A program made the translations under genes and the position numbers. The notes beneath the pieces are model-generated. The model was given only the letters and a program-made list of their open reading frames with translations, made no database searches and was not told the DNA's origin. Below, piece by piece: positions 33,082-45,422 of a DNA stretch of 64,000 bases. Location: the NCBI RefSeq assembly GCF_003012705.1, contig NZ_PXYL01000003.1, forward strand, positions 1 to 64,000, in the 5' to 3' direction. Position 1 is the stretch's first letter. Each line of letters opens with the position of its first letter. The DNA comes from Pseudaminobacter soli (ex Li et al. 2025) (GTDB lineage: Bacteria; Pseudomonadota; Alphaproteobacteria; Rhizobiales; Rhizobiaceae).

Positions 33082-35774
33082 GGGAGATCCCTGCTTGCCG
33101 CCTGTGCCGACGGCAGTCTCATGCGGATGGTGAAGATGGCGCCCTTGCGGTCGGTGCGGTTGCCGGCTGTGATGGTTCCGCCCATGGCTTCCACGAAGCC
33201 GCGGCAGATGGCAAGGCCGAGCCCCGTGCCAGCCGGCACGCTGTCGCCCTTCCGGGCGCGGGTGAACTTGCCGAATATGTCCTCGAGCTCGTCCGGCGGG
33301 ATGCCCGGCCCCTCGTCCAGCACCTGCAAGGTCACGGCGCGTTCCCCGGCGAAGGCCTGCACGCGGATACGCGAGTTGGCCGGCGAATATTTCGCGGCAT
33401 TGTCGAACAGGTTGAACAGCACCTGCTCGAACAGCACCGGGTCGACGCGCAGCATCGGAAGGTTGGCCGGCAGGTCGACCTCGATCTGATGCCCGGCGAG
33501 GATTTTCTTGGCCCGCGACAGCGCGCTGCCGATGATCTCGTTGAGATCGTGCATGCCGCAATTGGGAGCGATCGCCCCCGATTCCAGCCGGGTCATGTCG
33601 AGCAAATTGGCGATGAAGCGATTGAGCCGCTCGGCCTCGTCCAGCACGGTGCCGAGCAGGTCCTCCTTGGTCGGCTTGTCGAGCGCGGGCGCAAACTCCT
33701 TCAGCGTTCCGGCGGCCCCCATGATGGCAGCCAGCGGCGTCTTCAGATCGTGCGAGATCGAGGTCAGCAGCGCCTGCCGCAGCCGGTCGGCCTCCACCGC
33801 CAGCCGCGCATTGTCGAGATCCTCGACCAGATGCACCCGCTCGATGGCGAGCGCGGCCTGGTCGGTCAGCGCATCCATCAGCCGCCGGCTCTCGGGCGTC
33901 AGGATCGGTCCCTGCCGGTCGTCGTCGATGCCGACGACACCGATCGCGCCGCGCGCGGTCCGCAGCGGCAGGAACAAGCGCCTGGCGCCCGGAAGCGTGT
34001 CCGCCCCGCGCCCGGCCGGGCGGTCGTTCTCCCAGGTCCATTTGGCCGCCGCGAGGTCCGCCTCGTCGAGCGTGTCCTCGGGCGGATAGCCGGCCTTCAC
34101 CGTAATCCGCCCCTGCTCGGGCAGCAGCAGCACAACCCGCACCTTGAGCATCGAGGCAATCTGGAACGCGGTCGCCCAGAGCACGTCGTCCAGCGTCGCG
34201 GTGCCGGCCAGCTTCTTCGAGAACATATAGAGGTTCTCGGTCATGCGCGCCCGCTGGCGCGCGGCCATGGCCTGCGCCCGCACGCGTGAGGTGAGATCGC
34301 TGGCGACCACCGAGACGATCAGGAAAAAGATGAAGGTGACGATGCTTTCCGGGTCGCCGATGGTGAAAGTGTAGAGCGGCGGCAGGAAGAAAAAGTTGAA
34401 TGCCAGCGCGCTGATCACGCTGGTGAAGATGCCCGGCCCGAGGCCGAAACGAAGCGCGCTGATCAGCACGCCCATCAGGAACACCACGCCGATATTGGAC
34501 ACGTCCAGCGTCTGCTGCAGCGCTTCACCGAGCGCCAGCGCGCCGGCGATGATCGCGAGGCTGGCGAGGTAGGGCCGCAGCGAAAGCCCATTGACCGTGG
34601 CGTCCTCGACCGCGCCGCGCGGCGGCTTGGGCACAGGCTCGCGCCCCGACACCACGTTGATGCTGACATCGCCGGCCATGCGGATCAGGTCATTCGCGAC
34701 CGAGCCCTCCAGCCATTCGCGCCAGCGCGCCTTGTCGGAGCGGCCGACGACGATCTGGGTGACGTTCTTCTCGCGCGCATGGCGCATGATCTCTTCGGCG
34801 ACGGTGCGACCGGGCAGCGTCATGGTCTCGGCGCCGAGCGATTCGGCCAGCCGCATCGTGTTTGCAATCCGGTCGCGATCGGCTTCCGAAAGCCGCGCGG
34901 TGCGCGTCGTCTCCACCGTCACCACCGACCAGGGCGCACGCAGCCGTTCGGCCAGCCGCCGTCCATAGCGGACGATGGCCGCCGAGCGCGGCGCCTCGTC
35001 GACGCAGACCAGCACGCGATCGCCCGCCGCCCACGGCCCGGGGATCGCGTTCTCACGCATATGGCTGACGAGCTGCTCGTCCACGCGCTGCGCGGTGCAG
35101 CGCAGCGAGAGCTCACGCAGCGCGGTGAGATTGCCCGGCGTGAAATAGTTCTCGATCGCCGCACGCGCCGTCTGCGGCATGTAGACCTTGCCCTGCTTCA
35201 GCCGCTCGATCAGGTCGCCCGGCGTCAGGTCGACCACCTCGATGTCGTCGGCACGGTCGATGATGGAATCGGGCACCGTCTCGCGCACGCGGATACGCGT
35301 AATCTGGGCGACGATGTCGTTCAGGCTTTCGAGATGCTGGATGTTGACGGTGGTGTAGACGTCGATGCCTGCTGCCAGCAGTTCCTCGATGTCGATATAG
35401 CGTTTCGGGTGGCGGCTGCCCGGCGCATTGGTGTGGGCAAGCTCGTCGACCAGCACAAGGTCCGGCCGCCGCGCCAGTATGGCATCGAGATCCATCTCCG
35501 TCAGCGTGCGCCCGTGATAGGGCACCTCGACGCGCGGCACGATCTCAAAACCCTGCAGCAAGGCTTCGGTCTCGGCGCGGCCGTGGGTCTCGACCACGCC
35601 GATGATGACGTCGACGCCCTCGGCCTTGCGCGCGCGCGCCGACAACAGCATCTCGAACGTCTTGCCCACGCCCGGAGCCGCACCCAGGAAAATACGCAAT
35701 TTGCCGCGCAGCTCCCGCTCCGCGGCTTCCAGAAGCGCATCCGGCGATGGACGCCTGTCGGTGTCGTCAACCAT
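33078..35774 (-). CDS. kdpD: KdpD, sensor histidine kinase
   Basis: This 898-aa K+ sensor has, in order, an N-terminal KdpD domain with Walker A GAAPGVGKT (31-39), a USP-like domain (~250-370), four clustered transmembrane helices (~395-500), a GAF-like region, and a dimerisation/kinase core with SISHDLKTPLAAIMG and an HATPase domain. In-frame GTGs at 35783 and 35780 are possible starts. The ATG at 35774 is chosen although its Shine-Dalgarno is weak. It starts 83 bp after kdpC, so it may have its own promoter or be cotranscribed with kdpFABC. Confidence 0.93.
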   Translation of the reverse strand: MVDDTDRRPSPDALLEAAERELRGKLRIFLGAAPGVGKTFEMLLSARARKAEGVDVIIGVVETHGRAETEALLQGFEIVPRVEVPYHGRTLTEMDLDAILARRPDLVLVDELAHTNAPGSRHPKRYIDIEELLAAGIDVYTTVNIQHLESLNDIVAQITRIRVRETVPDSIIDRADDIEVVDLTPGDLIERLKQGKVYMPQTARAAIENYFTPGNLTALRELSLRCTAQRVDEQLVSHMRENAIPGPWAAGDRVLVCVDEAPRSAAIVRYGRRLAERLRAPWSVVTVETTRTARLSEADRDRIANTMRLAESLGAETMTLPGRTVAEEIMRHAREKNVTQIVVGRSDKARWREWLEGSVANDLIRMAGDVSINVVSGREPVPKPPRGAVEDATVNGLSLRPYLASLAIIAGALALGEALQQTLDVSNIGVVFLMGVLISALRFGLGPGIFTSVISALAFNFFFLPPLYTFTIGDPESIVTFIFFLIVSVVASDLTSRVRAQAMAARQRARMTENLYMFSKKLAGTATLDDVLWATAFQIASMLKVRVVLLLPEQGRITVKAGYPPEDTLDEADLAAAKWTWENDRPAGRGADTLPGARRLFLPLRTARGAIGVVGIDDDRQGPILTPESRRLMDALTDQAALAIERVHLVEDLDNARLAVEADRLRQALLTSISHDLKTPLAAIMGAAGTLKEFAPALDKPTKEDLLGTVLDEAERLNRFIANLLDMTRLESGAIAPNCGMHDLNEIIGSALSRAKKILAGHQIEVDLPANLPMLRVDPVLFEQVLFNLFDNAAKYSPANSRIRVQAFAGERAVTLQVLDEGPGIPPDELEDIFGKFTRARKGDSVPAGTGLGLAICRGFVEAMGGTITAGNRTDRKGAIFTIRMRLPSAQAASRDLP

Positions 35775-35857
35775 GAACACCACTCGGTCCCGGGCAAAAC
35801 CCGCCCGTTTGATTCCTCGTGCAAAGGCGCGCCGAAATCAATCGGCACGCCATGAGC

Positions 35858-36463
35858 CTACTTCTTTGCCAGCGCGTCGAGCGCCCGGTTCAGCGCCAGC
35901 ACATTGACATGCGGCTCGCCGATGACTCCGAAGACCGGCTGCTGCACGTTCTGGGCAACGAGGTCGTGCAGGTCATTTTCCGACATCCCCCGCGCCTTGG
36001 CCACGCGCGGCACCTGGAAATAGGCGGCGGCCGGCGAGATGTCCGGGTCGAGCCCGCTGCCGCTTGTGGTCACCAGGTCGATCGGCACCGGCTGGCCGGG
36101 ATTTTCCGCCTTCAGCTTGTCCATGTCGCCCTTCACGCGCGCGATCAGCGCCGGGTTCGACGGGCCGAGATTGGAGCCGCCGGAGTTTGCGGCATTGTAC
36201 GGCTCGGGGATCGACTTCGACGGATCGGATGGATCGGCCCCCGTCGTCGCCGACGGACGGCCGTGGAAATAGCGGTCGCTGGTAAAATTCTGGCCGATCA
36301 GCCGGGAACCGATCACCTTGCCATTCTCGGTGACCAGGCTGCCTGCCGCCTGCTTGGGAAACAGCATGCCGGCAATGCCGGTCATGGCCAGCGGATAGGC
36401 AAGCCCGGTCAGGACGGTGAACACCACGATCATCACCAGCGCGGGACGAAGTTGCTTCAGCAT
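35858..36463 (-). CDS. kdpC: KdpC, potassium ATPase subunit C
   Basis: This 201-aa subunit has one N-terminal transmembrane helix (~8-30), a periplasmic domain with [20 protein letters not shown] and [16 protein letters not shown], and a C-terminal region matching KdpC. It stabilises the KdpA/KdpB complex and increases ATP affinity. The same frame stays open to 38353, but that is an antisense-like artefact over kdpB. The ATG at 36463 gives the correct N-terminus, 11 bp after the kdpB stop. Confidence 0.95.
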   Translation of the reverse strand: MLKQLRPALVMIVVFTVLTGLAYPLAMTGIAGMLFPKQAAGSLVTENGKVIGSRLIGQNFTSDRYFHGRPSATTGADPSDPSKSIPEPYNAANSGGSNLGPSNPALIARVKGDMDKLKAENPGQPVPIDLVTTSGSGLDPDISPAAAYFQVPRVAKARGMSENDLHDLVAQNVQQPVFGVIGEPHVNVLALNRALDALAKK

Positions 36464-36474
36464 GATTGCCTTCC

Positions 36475-38568
36475 TTATGCGAGGCCGAGCGCGGAGACGA
36501 CGAGGTCGATCGCCTTGATGCCGACGAAGGGCACGACGATGCCGCCGAGGCCGTAGATGACGAGGTTGCGGCGCAGGAGCGAAGCCGCACCCACCGCCCG
36601 GTATTTGACGCCGCGCAGCGCCAGCGGGATCAGCGCGATGATGATCAGCGCGTTGAAGATGATCGCCGAAAGAATCGCCGATTGCGGCGTCGAAAGCCTC
36701 ATCACGTTCAACACCTGCAGTTGCGGATAGAAGGCCAGGAACATCGCCGGGATGATCGCGAAATATTTGGCAATGTCGTTGGCGATGGAAAATGTGGTTA
36801 GCGCGCCGCGCGTCATCAAGAGCTGCTTGCCGATCTCGACGATCTCGATGAGTTTGGTCGGGTCGGAATCGAGGTCGACCATGTTGCCGGCCTCGCGCGC
36901 CGCAACCGTGCCGGTGTTCATCGCCACGCCCACATCGGCCTGCGCAAGTGCTGGCGCGTCGTTGGTGCCGTCGCCGCACATCGCCACCAGCTTGCCCTTC
37001 GCCTGCTCCTCGCGGATCAGCTGCAGCTTGTTCTCGGGCGTTGCCTGGGCGAGGAAATCGTCCACGCCGGCTTCTGCCGCGATCGCTGCCGCCGTCACCG
37101 GGTTGTCGCCAGTGATCATGACGGTGCGGATGCCCATGCGCCTCAGTTCGGCGAAGCGTTCGCGGATGCCGCCCTTGACGATGTCCTTGAGGTGGATCAC
37201 GCCGAGCAGCTTGCCGTCGCGCATGACGGCGAGCGGAGTGCCGCCGGACTTGGCGACCTGATCGGCGAGCGCGCGGATCTCCTCGGCGCGCGCGCCGGAG
37301 CTGCGTCCATGCACGGCGGGCGAGGCGCTGGCCACCGCCATGGCCGGGGTCCTCGCGAGCTGGGCGAGAATGGCGTCCACCGCGCCCTTGCGGATAGAGC
37401 TGCCGTCGACATCGACGCCGCTCATGCGGGTCTGGGCGGTGAAGGGCACGAAATGAGCGTGCAGCGACTGCATATCGCGGCCGCGAATGCCGTATTTTTC
37501 CTTGGCGAGCACGACGATCGAGCGGCCTTCGGGCGTCTCGTCGGCAAGCGAGGCCAGCTGCGCGGCATCGGCCAGTTCCTGCTCGCTGACACCGCTCAGC
37601 GGCAGGAATTCGCTGGCCTGCCGATTGCCGAGCGTGATCGTGCCGGTCTTGTCGAGCAGGAGCGTGTCGACGTCGCCGGCGGCCTCGACCGCGCGGCCGG
37701 ACATGGCGAGCACATTGAAGCGCACCAGCCGGTCCATGCCGGCAATGCCGATGGCCGACAGAAGCGCGCCGATGGTGGTGGGGATCAGCGTCACGAACAG
37801 CGCCACCAGCACCACGACGGGAATCGAGCCACCGGCGTAGGTGGCAAAGCTCGGGATGGTGACGGTCGCGAGCACGAAGATCAGCGTCAGGCCGGCAAGC
37901 AGGATGTTGAGCGCGATCTCGTTCGGCGTCTTCTGGCGTTCGGCGCCCTCCACCAGCGAGATCATGCGGTCGAGGAAGGTCGAGCCGGCCGCAGCGGTGA
38001 TCCGCACGCGGATCCAGTCGGAGAGCACCTGCGTGCCGCCGGTGACGGCCGAGCGGTCGCCGCCCGATTCGCGGATCACCGGTGCCGATTCCCCGGTAAT
38101 CGCCGCCTCGTTGACAGAGGCGACGCCCTCGACCACCTCGCCGTCGGAGGGAATGATGTCGCCTGCCTCGACCAGCACCACGTCGCCCACCTTGAGGCTG
38201 GCGCCGGGCACCATGGTGTAGTTGCCGCGGTCTTCGCCCGTCAGCAGCTTGGCCTGGGTTTCGGTGCGGGTGCGGCGCAGCGAATCCGCCTGCGCCTTGC
38301 CGCGCCCTTCGGCCACGGCTTCCGCGAAATTGGCGAACAGCACCGTGAACCACAGCCAGATGATGATCTGGAAGGTGAAGGCGAGGTGCTGCCCGCCGGT
38401 GAAGATGTCCTTGAGGAACAGGACGGTCGTCAGCAGCGAAACGGCGGCGACCACGAACATCACCGGGTTTCTGGCAAGCGCTCGCGGATCGAGCTTCAGG
38501 AAAGCTCCGCGGATGGCGGGAACTATGATCTTGGCATCTAGGATACTGGCCGGTTTCATATGGCTCAT
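36475..38568 (-). CDS. kdpB: KdpB, P-type ATPase catalytic subunit
   Basis: This 697-aa P-type ATPase has phosphorylation motif DKTGT at 306-310 (D306 phosphorylated), the TGES dephosphorylation loop at 158-161, and [16 protein letters not shown] near the C-terminal hinge. There are seven transmembrane segments of the K+-transporting class IA type. ATP hydrolysis drives K+ transfer through KdpA. Starts 15 bp after the kdpA stop. Confidence 0.96.
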   Translation of the reverse strand: MSHMKPASILDAKIIVPAIRGAFLKLDPRALARNPVMFVVAAVSLLTTVLFLKDIFTGGQHLAFTFQIIIWLWFTVLFANFAEAVAEGRGKAQADSLRRTRTETQAKLLTGEDRGNYTMVPGASLKVGDVVLVEAGDIIPSDGEVVEGVASVNEAAITGESAPVIRESGGDRSAVTGGTQVLSDWIRVRITAAAGSTFLDRMISLVEGAERQKTPNEIALNILLAGLTLIFVLATVTIPSFATYAGGSIPVVVLVALFVTLIPTTIGALLSAIGIAGMDRLVRFNVLAMSGRAVEAAGDVDTLLLDKTGTITLGNRQASEFLPLSGVSEQELADAAQLASLADETPEGRSIVVLAKEKYGIRGRDMQSLHAHFVPFTAQTRMSGVDVDGSSIRKGAVDAILAQLARTPAMAVASASPAVHGRSSGARAEEIRALADQVAKSGGTPLAVMRDGKLLGVIHLKDIVKGGIRERFAELRRMGIRTVMITGDNPVTAAAIAAEAGVDDFLAQATPENKLQLIREEQAKGKLVAMCGDGTNDAPALAQADVGVAMNTGTVAAREAGNMVDLDSDPTKLIEIVEIGKQLLMTRGALTTFSIANDIAKYFAIIPAMFLAFYPQLQVLNVMRLSTPQSAILSAIIFNALIIIALIPLALRGVKYRAVGAASLLRRNLVIYGLGGIVVPFVGIKAIDLVVSALGLA

Positions 38569-38583
38569 TGTCGTAATCCCGAA

Positions 38584-40287
38584 TTAAAACGTCTGGCCGG
38601 CGGCGATGGCGAAATGCTCGACGATGGGACCCAGCGCCAGGGCCGGCAGGAAGGTAAGGCCGCCGACGATCAGGATGACGCCGACCAGAAGGCCGACGAA
38701 CAACCCTCCATCGGTGGGAAACGTGCCGGCCGAGGCCGGAACCGTCTTCTTCGCCGCCAGCGAACCGGCGATGGCGAGCGCCGGCACGATGACCAGGAAG
38801 CGCCCCATAAGCATCGCCATGCCGATGGTCAGATTGAACCAGGGCGTGTTGCCGTTAAGTCCGGCGAAGGCCGAACCGTTATTGGCGGTGGCAGACGTGA
38901 AGGCGTAGAGGATTTCAGAAAAGCCGTGCGGGCCGGGATTGGCGACCGACGACACGGCCGAAGGCAGCACGACGCTGACGGCGGCGAAGCCGAGCATGGC
39001 AAGCGGCAGGCAGAGCATCGCCAGCATTGCCATCTTCACCTCCTTGGCCTCGATCTTCTTGCCGAGATATTCGGGCGTGCGGCCGACCATCAGGCCGGAG
39101 ACGAAGATGGCAACGATGACGAAGACGAAGATGCCATAGAGGCCCGCGCCGACGCCGCCGACGATGATTTCGCCGAGCTGCATGTTGATCATCGGGATCA
39201 TGCCGCCGAGCGCGGTGAAGCTGTCATGCATGGCATTGACCGCGCCGCAGGAGGCGTCTGTCGTGACCACGGCAAACAGCGCCGACAGCGGAATGCCGAA
39301 GCGGACCTCCTTGCCCTCCATATTGCCGCCGGTGAGCCCCAGCTGGTTGAGCAGCGGATTGCCGGCAGCTTCCGCCCAATAGGCGACGATGACGCCGGCG
39401 ATGAACAGCACGCCCATGGCGGCGAGGATCGCCCAGCCCTGGCGCTGGTTGCCCACCATGCGGCCGAAGACGTTGGTGAGCGCAGCACCAATGGCGAAGA
39501 TGGTAACCATCTGCACAAGGTTGGAGATGGCGTCGGGGTTCTCGAAGGGATGGGCGGAGTTGGCGTTGAAGAAGCCGCCGCCATTGGTACCGAGCATCTT
39601 GATCGCAAGCTGCGACGCCACGGGACCGACCGCGATCGTTTGGCGCGCGCCTTCAAGCGTGGTGGCCTCGACATAGGCACCGAGCGTCTGGGGCACGCCG
39701 CGGAAGACGTAGAAGATCGTCAGCACCACGCAGAGCGGCAGAAGCACGTAAAGCGTCGACCTTGTGAGATCGACCCAGAAATTGCCGACCGATTTCACCG
39801 AATGACGCGCAAAGCCGCGCACCAGTGCAATCGCCAGCGCCATGCCGGTGGCTGCCGACATGAAGTTCTGCACCGTCAGCCCGGCCATCTGCACCAGATA
39901 GGACATGGTGCTTTCACCGGCATAGTTCTGCCAGTTGGTGTTGGTGATGAAGCTTGCCGCCGTGTTGAAGGCGAGCTGCGGATCGACCGCGCTCATGCCG
40001 GCGGGATTGAAGGGCAGGCTCGCCTGGAAGCGCTGCAGCGCGTAGAGGATGAGCATTCCCACAAGGTTGAAGGCAAGCATTGCCGCGGCATAGCCGACCC
40101 AGTGCTGCTCTTCCTTTTCGCTCGTGCCGGCCAGCCTGTAGAGCAGGCGCTCGAAGGGTCCGAGCAGGAAGGAGAGGAAGGTGCGCTCGCCCTGGTAGAC
40201 GCGCGTCATGTAGCCACCGAGCGGGTTGACGAGAAGAACGATGATCCCGCAGAAAATCAGGATCTGGAGCCAGCCGGCGAAGGTCAT
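38584..40287 (-). CDS. kdpA: KdpA, potassium-translocating channel subunit
   Basis: This 567-aa integral membrane subunit has about ten transmembrane helices and four selectivity-filter-type repeats, for example [43 protein letters not shown], which bind K+ at very high affinity. Full length and intact. It follows kdpF by 30 bp. Confidence 0.96.
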   Translation of the reverse strand: MTFAGWLQILIFCGIIVLLVNPLGGYMTRVYQGERTFLSFLLGPFERLLYRLAGTSEKEEQHWVGYAAAMLAFNLVGMLILYALQRFQASLPFNPAGMSAVDPQLAFNTAASFITNTNWQNYAGESTMSYLVQMAGLTVQNFMSAATGMALAIALVRGFARHSVKSVGNFWVDLTRSTLYVLLPLCVVLTIFYVFRGVPQTLGAYVEATTLEGARQTIAVGPVASQLAIKMLGTNGGGFFNANSAHPFENPDAISNLVQMVTIFAIGAALTNVFGRMVGNQRQGWAILAAMGVLFIAGVIVAYWAEAAGNPLLNQLGLTGGNMEGKEVRFGIPLSALFAVVTTDASCGAVNAMHDSFTALGGMIPMINMQLGEIIVGGVGAGLYGIFVFVIVAIFVSGLMVGRTPEYLGKKIEAKEVKMAMLAMLCLPLAMLGFAAVSVVLPSAVSSVANPGPHGFSEILYAFTSATANNGSAFAGLNGNTPWFNLTIGMAMLMGRFLVIVPALAIAGSLAAKKTVPASAGTFPTDGGLFVGLLVGVILIVGGLTFLPALALGPIVEHFAIAAGQTF

Positions 40288-40317
40288 GGTCTTACAGCTT
40301 TCAACATGAGGTTTCGG

Positions 40318-40407
40318 TCAAAAGCGCTCGGGGCGCAGAAGCGCGAAAATCAGATAGGCGGTGATCAGCAGGCTGACCCCGCCGCCGAGCAGATAGTCGA
40401 TCAACAT
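40318..40407 (-). CDS. kdpF: KdpF, 29-aa potassium ATPase subunit
   Basis: The 29-residue peptide MLIDYLLGGGVSLL...RPERF is a single transmembrane helix with the KdpF C-terminal LLRPERF motif. GGAG lies 9 nt before the start. It is immediately upstream of kdpA, as in kdpFABC operons, and is too short for most gene finders. Confidence 0.92.
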   Translation of the reverse strand: MLIDYLLGGGVSLLITAYLIFALLRPERF

Positions 40408-40419
40408 GGCTCGCTTCTC

Positions 40420-40503
40420 CTAAAGCCGGTCGCAGCCCAGCGTGTAGGCATAGAACAACCCGAAGGAGACGACGCCGATCGCAACGACAATGAAATCCCA
40501 CAT
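40420..40503 (-). CDS. 27-aa membrane microprotein upstream of kdpF
   Basis: An ATG at 40503 with AGGGA 5 nt upstream opens MWDFIVVAIG...YTLGCDRL and stops with TAG at 40420. It is one predicted transmembrane helix of about 20 residues followed by a short Cys-Asp-Arg-Leu tail. It ends 12 bp before kdpF, is spaced like an operon gene, and its codon use fits. I recall similar short peptides ending in CDRL/CERL before kdp genes in other bacteria, but did not search. If real it is a second Kdp microprotein of unknown role. Confidence 0.65.
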   Translation of the reverse strand: MWDFIVVAIGVVSFGLFYAYTLGCDRL

Positions 40504-40811
40504 AGGCTTCCCTTTGCACGCAACAATGCGCCTGCGCCCGAAGCGCGGCTGTGGTCTGATTGTGGAAGACACCGCGCCGGCAGAGAGACGAAAACAGAGC
40601 CGCGGCGGTCGTCAAATACCGGTCGAAAATGGCACCGGGGGCATAAAGGTTCGAGACAACCGCCCAGGCAAAGAAATAGGAATTTTATAGTGATGTAGGG
40701 CCCGCACGCAGGGCGACAACGGCATGGCCAGGTCTGCGGCGGCAGCGACAGTTCACCGAAAGAGCCGAGCAGATTGGAGCGTGGCGCCCCAAGCCGAAAA
40801 AACCAAAGAAA
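40504..40811. other. kdp promoter region
   Basis: No gene was found between the microprotein start (40503) and the atp terminator. An AT-rich stretch at 40660-40700 (TATAAAATTCC on the minus strand) is a plausible KdpE-binding/promoter zone, but no clear -35/-10 pair or KdpE box can be assigned by eye. Confidence 0.4.
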
Positions 40812-40835
40812 AAGGCGGGTGTCGCCACCCGCCTT
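40812..40835 (-). terminator. Rho-independent terminator of the atp operon
   Basis: A perfect 10-bp stem with loop TCGC lies 27 bp after the atpC stop. On the minus strand it is AAGGCGGGTG, loop, CACCCGCCTT, followed directly by a T-rich tail (TTTTCTTTGG). This is the clearest intrinsic terminator in the window. Confidence 0.9.
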
Positions 40836-40862
40836 GGTTCGTTCATCGCATTCAGCCGCTCA

Positions 40863-41270
40863 TCAGGCCGGCAGGATCGCGCCTTCCAGCGTGGTGAGCT
40901 GGGCCAGGAAAGCCTCGGCGCGGGTCTTGGCCTCGTCGTCCTTGGCGTCGGCGGCGTCTTCACGCGCTTCCTGGATGCGGCGGGCGAGCTCGGCGCGGTC
41001 GATGTCCTTCACGGACGTCGCCGATTCGGCGAGCAGCGTGCAGCCGGAGGGCAGGATGTCGGCAAAGCCGCCGAACACCACATAGCGCTCTTCCTGGCCG
41101 TTGACCGACTTCACCGTGACGACGCCCGGCTTGATCGTGGTCATCACCGGCGCATGCTGGGCCAGAACCGTCATTTCGCCTTCCGCACCCGGAATGACGA
41201 CGGACTGAACCTCTTCCGAGACGAGCAGGCGCTCGGGCGAGACCAGTTCGAATTTGAAAGCTTCAGCCAT
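40863..41270 (-). CDS. atpC: ATP synthase F1 subunit epsilon
   Basis: This 135-aa subunit has the N-terminal beta-sandwich (residues 1-~85, with SPERLLVSEEVQSVVIPGAEGEMTVL) and a C-terminal helical hairpin rich in Ala/Glu. It links the rotor to the F1 head and inhibits ATP hydrolysis. It is last in atpHAGDC, separated from atpD by a 108-bp gap containing two hairpins (41301-41363). Confidence 0.96.
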   Translation of the reverse strand: MAEAFKFELVSPERLLVSEEVQSVVIPGAEGEMTVLAQHAPVMTTIKPGVVTVKSVNGQEERYVVFGGFADILPSGCTLLAESATSVKDIDRAELARRIQEAREDAADAKDDEAKTRAEAFLAQLTTLEGAILPA

Positions 41271-41300
41271 GATGTCTCACAAAATTCGGGAGCGTGGTGG

Positions 41301-41363
41301 GCATGGTTCCCGCCACTGTGGGGAAAACCATGCCACGAAAGCGCGGGCTTATTCGCCCGCGCT
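41301..41363 (-). promoter_or_regulatory. Two intercistronic hairpins between atpD and atpC
   Basis: Hairpin A: AGCGCGGGC (41340-41348) pairs with GCCCGCGCT (41355-41363), 6-nt loop. Hairpin B: GCATGGTT (41301-41308) pairs with AACCATGC (41326-41333), extended by a few GTG/CAC pairs. Both lie inside the operon, after the atpD stop (41379) and before the atpC start (41270). A has only a weak T-tract, so partial attenuation or 3'-end stabilisation of the atpHAGD message is plausible. Confidence 0.55.
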
Positions 41364-41378
41364 GCGCAGTTTCTCGTC

Positions 41379-42941
<1,563 letters not shown>

Positions 42942-42994
42942 TCAGTTTCCGTTTCCACGTGAGCCGCCGGGACGTTTGTCCCCGGGCTCTCGTG

Positions 42995-43876
42995 CTAGAG
43001 CGCTTCCGCGCCCGAAATGATTTCGATGAGTTCCTTGGTGATCTGCGCCTGGCGCTGGCGGTTGTACGTGATCGTCAGCTTGTTGATCATGTCACCAGCG
43101 TTGCGCGTCGCATTGTCCATCGCGCTCATCTTGGCGCCCATCTCACCGGCAGCGTTTTCGAGCAGCGCCCGGAAAATCTGCACCGAGATGTTGCGCGGAA
43201 TGAGATCGCTCAGGATTTCACCCGGCTCCGGCTCGTATTCGTAGACGGCGCCGCCCGAAACATCCTCTTCACCGGCGGCCGGAGCCGCGGCCGGGATGAG
43301 TTGCTGCGCAGTCGGAACCTGGCTGATCACCGACTTGAACTCGGAATAGAACAGCGTGCAGACGTCGAAGCCACCCTGGTTGAACAGGGCAATCACCTTC
43401 TTGGCGATGGCGTCGGCATTGGCGAAGCCGATCTGCTTGACCTCACGCAGCTCGATCTTATCGATGATCAGCGAGCTGAAATCGCGGCGAAGGATGTCGT
43501 TGCCCTTCTTGCCGACCGTGATGATCTTGACCGTCTTGCCGTCGGCCCGGAGCTTGCGAACATGCTCGCGGGCCAGACGCGCGATCTGGCTGTTGAAGCC
43601 GCCGCACAGGCCGCGCTCGGCCGTGCAGACGACGAGCAGATGCACGTCGTCCCTGCCGGTGCCGGCCATCAGGGCAGGCGCGTCGCCATTGCTGCCGACC
43701 GCCTTGGTGATGTTGGCCAGAACCGCACCCATGCGCTGCGAATACGGCCTGGCTGCTTCCGCCGCCTCCTGGGCGCGGCGCAGCTTCGCCGCGGCGACCA
43801 TCTGCATCGCCTTGGTGATTTTCTGCGTCGCCTTGACCGAGGCGATACGGTTTCGGAGGTCCTTTAGAGAAGCCAT
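42995..43876 (-). CDS. atpG: ATP synthase F1 subunit gamma
   Basis: This 293-aa rotor subunit has N-terminal [24 protein letters not shown] and C-terminal [21 protein letters not shown] helices, the coiled coil that turns inside alpha3beta3. An insertion around residues 195-220 (Ala/Glu/Pro-rich) is typical of alphaproteobacterial gamma subunits. It follows atpA by 16 bp. Confidence 0.96.
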   Translation of the reverse strand: MASLKDLRNRIASVKATQKITKAMQMVAAAKLRRAQEAAEAARPYSQRMGAVLANITKAVGSNGDAPALMAGTGRDDVHLLVVCTAERGLCGGFNSQIARLAREHVRKLRADGKTVKIITVGKKGNDILRRDFSSLIIDKIELREVKQIGFANADAIAKKVIALFNQGGFDVCTLFYSEFKSVISQVPTAQQLIPAAAPAAGEEDVSGGAVYEYEPEPGEILSDLIPRNISVQIFRALLENAAGEMGAKMSAMDNATRNAGDMINKLTITYNRQRQAQITKELIEIISGAEAL

Positions 43877-43892
43877 GCCTTATCCATCAGCC

Positions 43893-45422
43893 TCAGGCGA
43901 AGTTCTTCGCGAAAGCGTCGATGTGAGCCTTGAGCTTGGCCTTGAGGTCGTCGCTCAGCGCCTTCTCCTTGCGGATGCCCTCGAGGACGTCCTTGCCCTC
44001 GGCCCGCAGGTAGGAAAGCAGACCCTGCTCGAACTTGCCGACCTGGTTGAGGGCCAGCTTGTCGAGGTAGCCGTTGACGCCGGCGTAGATCACCGCGACC
44101 TGCTCTTCCGTCTTCAGCGGCGAGAACTGCGGCTGCTTCAGGAGTTCGGTCAGGCGCGCACCGCGGTTCAGCAGGCGCTGCGTGGCGGCGTCGAGGTCGG
44201 AGCCGAACTGCGCGAAGGCCGCCATTTCGCGGTACTGCGCGAGCTCGCCCTTGATCGAGCCTGCAACCTGCTTCATCGCCTTGATCTGAGCCGACGAGCC
44301 GACGCGCGACACCGACAGACCCACGTTCACGGCCGGACGGATACCCTGGAAGAACAGGTTCGTCTCGAGGAAGATCTGGCCGTCGGTGATCGAGATCACG
44401 TTGGTCGGAATGTAGGCCGACACGTCGTTGGCCTGGGTTTCGATGACCGGCAGAGCCGTCAGCGAGCCGTTGCCATTCTCGTCGTTGAGCTTGGCGGCGC
44501 GCTCGAGCAGACGCGAGTGCAGGTAGAAAACGTCGCCCGGGTAGGCTTCACGGCCCGGCGGACGGCGGAGCAGCAGCGACATCTGGCGATAGGCGACCGC
44601 CTGCTTGGACAGGTCGTCATAGCCGATCAGCGCGTGCTGGCCGTTGTCGCGGAAGTATTCGCCCATGGCGCAGCCGGCGAACGGAGCCAGGAACTGCATC
44701 GGGGCCGGATCCGAAGCGGTCGCGGCGATGATGATCGAGTATTCGAGCGCGCCGCGCTCTTCGAGCACCTTCACGAACTGCGCGACGGTCGAGCGCTTCT
44801 GGCCGACGGCGACGTAGACGCAGAACAGCTTCTCGGAGTCCGGGCCGCTCTGGTGAATGGCCTTCTGGTTGAGAATGGTGTCGAGGATGATCGCGGTCTT
44901 GCCGGTCTGACGGTCACCGATGACCAGCTCGCGCTGGCCGCGGCCGACCGGGATGAGCGCGTCGATGGCCTTGAGGCCGGTCGACATCGGCTCGTGCACC
45001 GACTTGCGGGGGATGATGCCGGGAGCCTTGACGTCGACGCGGCGACGCTCGGCGGCCTTGATCGGGCCCTTGCCGTCGATCGGGTTGCCGAGGGCGTCGA
45101 CGACGCGGCCGAGCAGACCCGGACCGACGGGGACGTCCACGATGGCGCCCGTACGCTTGACGGTGTCGCCTTCCTTAATGTCGCGGTCGTTACCGAAGAT
45201 AACCACGCCGACATTGTCGCTTTCGAGGTTCAGCGCCATGCCGCGGATGCCGCCGGGGAACTCGACCATTTCGCCCGCCTGGACGTTGTCGAGACCGTAC
45301 ACGCGAGCAATACCGTCGCCGACGGACAGAACCTGACCGACCTCGGAGACCTCAGCCTCCTTGCCGAAATTCTTGATCTGATCTTTTAGGATTGCGGATA
45401 TTTCCGCGGCGCGGATGTCCAT
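43893..45422 (-). CDS. atpA: ATP synthase F1 subunit alpha
   Basis: This 509-aa non-catalytic nucleotide-binding subunit has Walker A GDRQTGKT at 169-176, and the C-terminal family signature [18 protein letters not shown]-terminal beta-barrel begins [16 protein letters not shown]. The start codon touches the atpH stop (1-bp overlap at 45422). Confidence 0.97.
   Translation of the reverse strand: MDIRAAEISAILKDQIKNFGKEAEVSEVGQVLSVGDGIARVYGLDNVQAGEMVEFPGGIRGMALNLESDNVGVVIFGNDRDIKEGDTVKRTGAIVDVPVGPGLLGRVVDALGNPIDGKGPIKAAERRRVDVKAPGIIPRKSVHEPMSTGLKAIDALIPVGRGQRELVIGDRQTGKTAIILDTILNQKAIHQSGPDSEKLFCVYVAVGQKRSTVAQFVKVLEERGALEYSIIIAATASDPAPMQFLAPFAGCAMGEYFRDNGQHALIGYDDLSKQAVAYRQMSLLLRRPPGREAYPGDVFYLHSRLLERAAKLNDENGNGSLTALPVIETQANDVSAYIPTNVISITDGQIFLETNLFFQGIRPAVNVGLSVSRVGSSAQIKAMKQVAGSIKGELAQYREMAAFAQFGSDLDAATQRLLNRGARLTELLKQPQFSPLKTEEQVAVIYAGVNGYLDKLALNQVGKFEQGLLSYLRAEGKDVLEGIRKEKALSDDLKAKLKAHIDAFAKNFA

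Noticed and set aside
35858-38353. An 831-codon minus-strand frame reaching across kdpB into kdpC
   Set aside because: Only the last 201 codons are KdpC. The rest is out of frame with the conserved KdpB motifs.
38560-40698. A 712-codon plus-strand frame opposite kdpA
   Set aside because: Antisense shadow of an intact KdpA. Composition is charged and repetitive with no recognisable fold.
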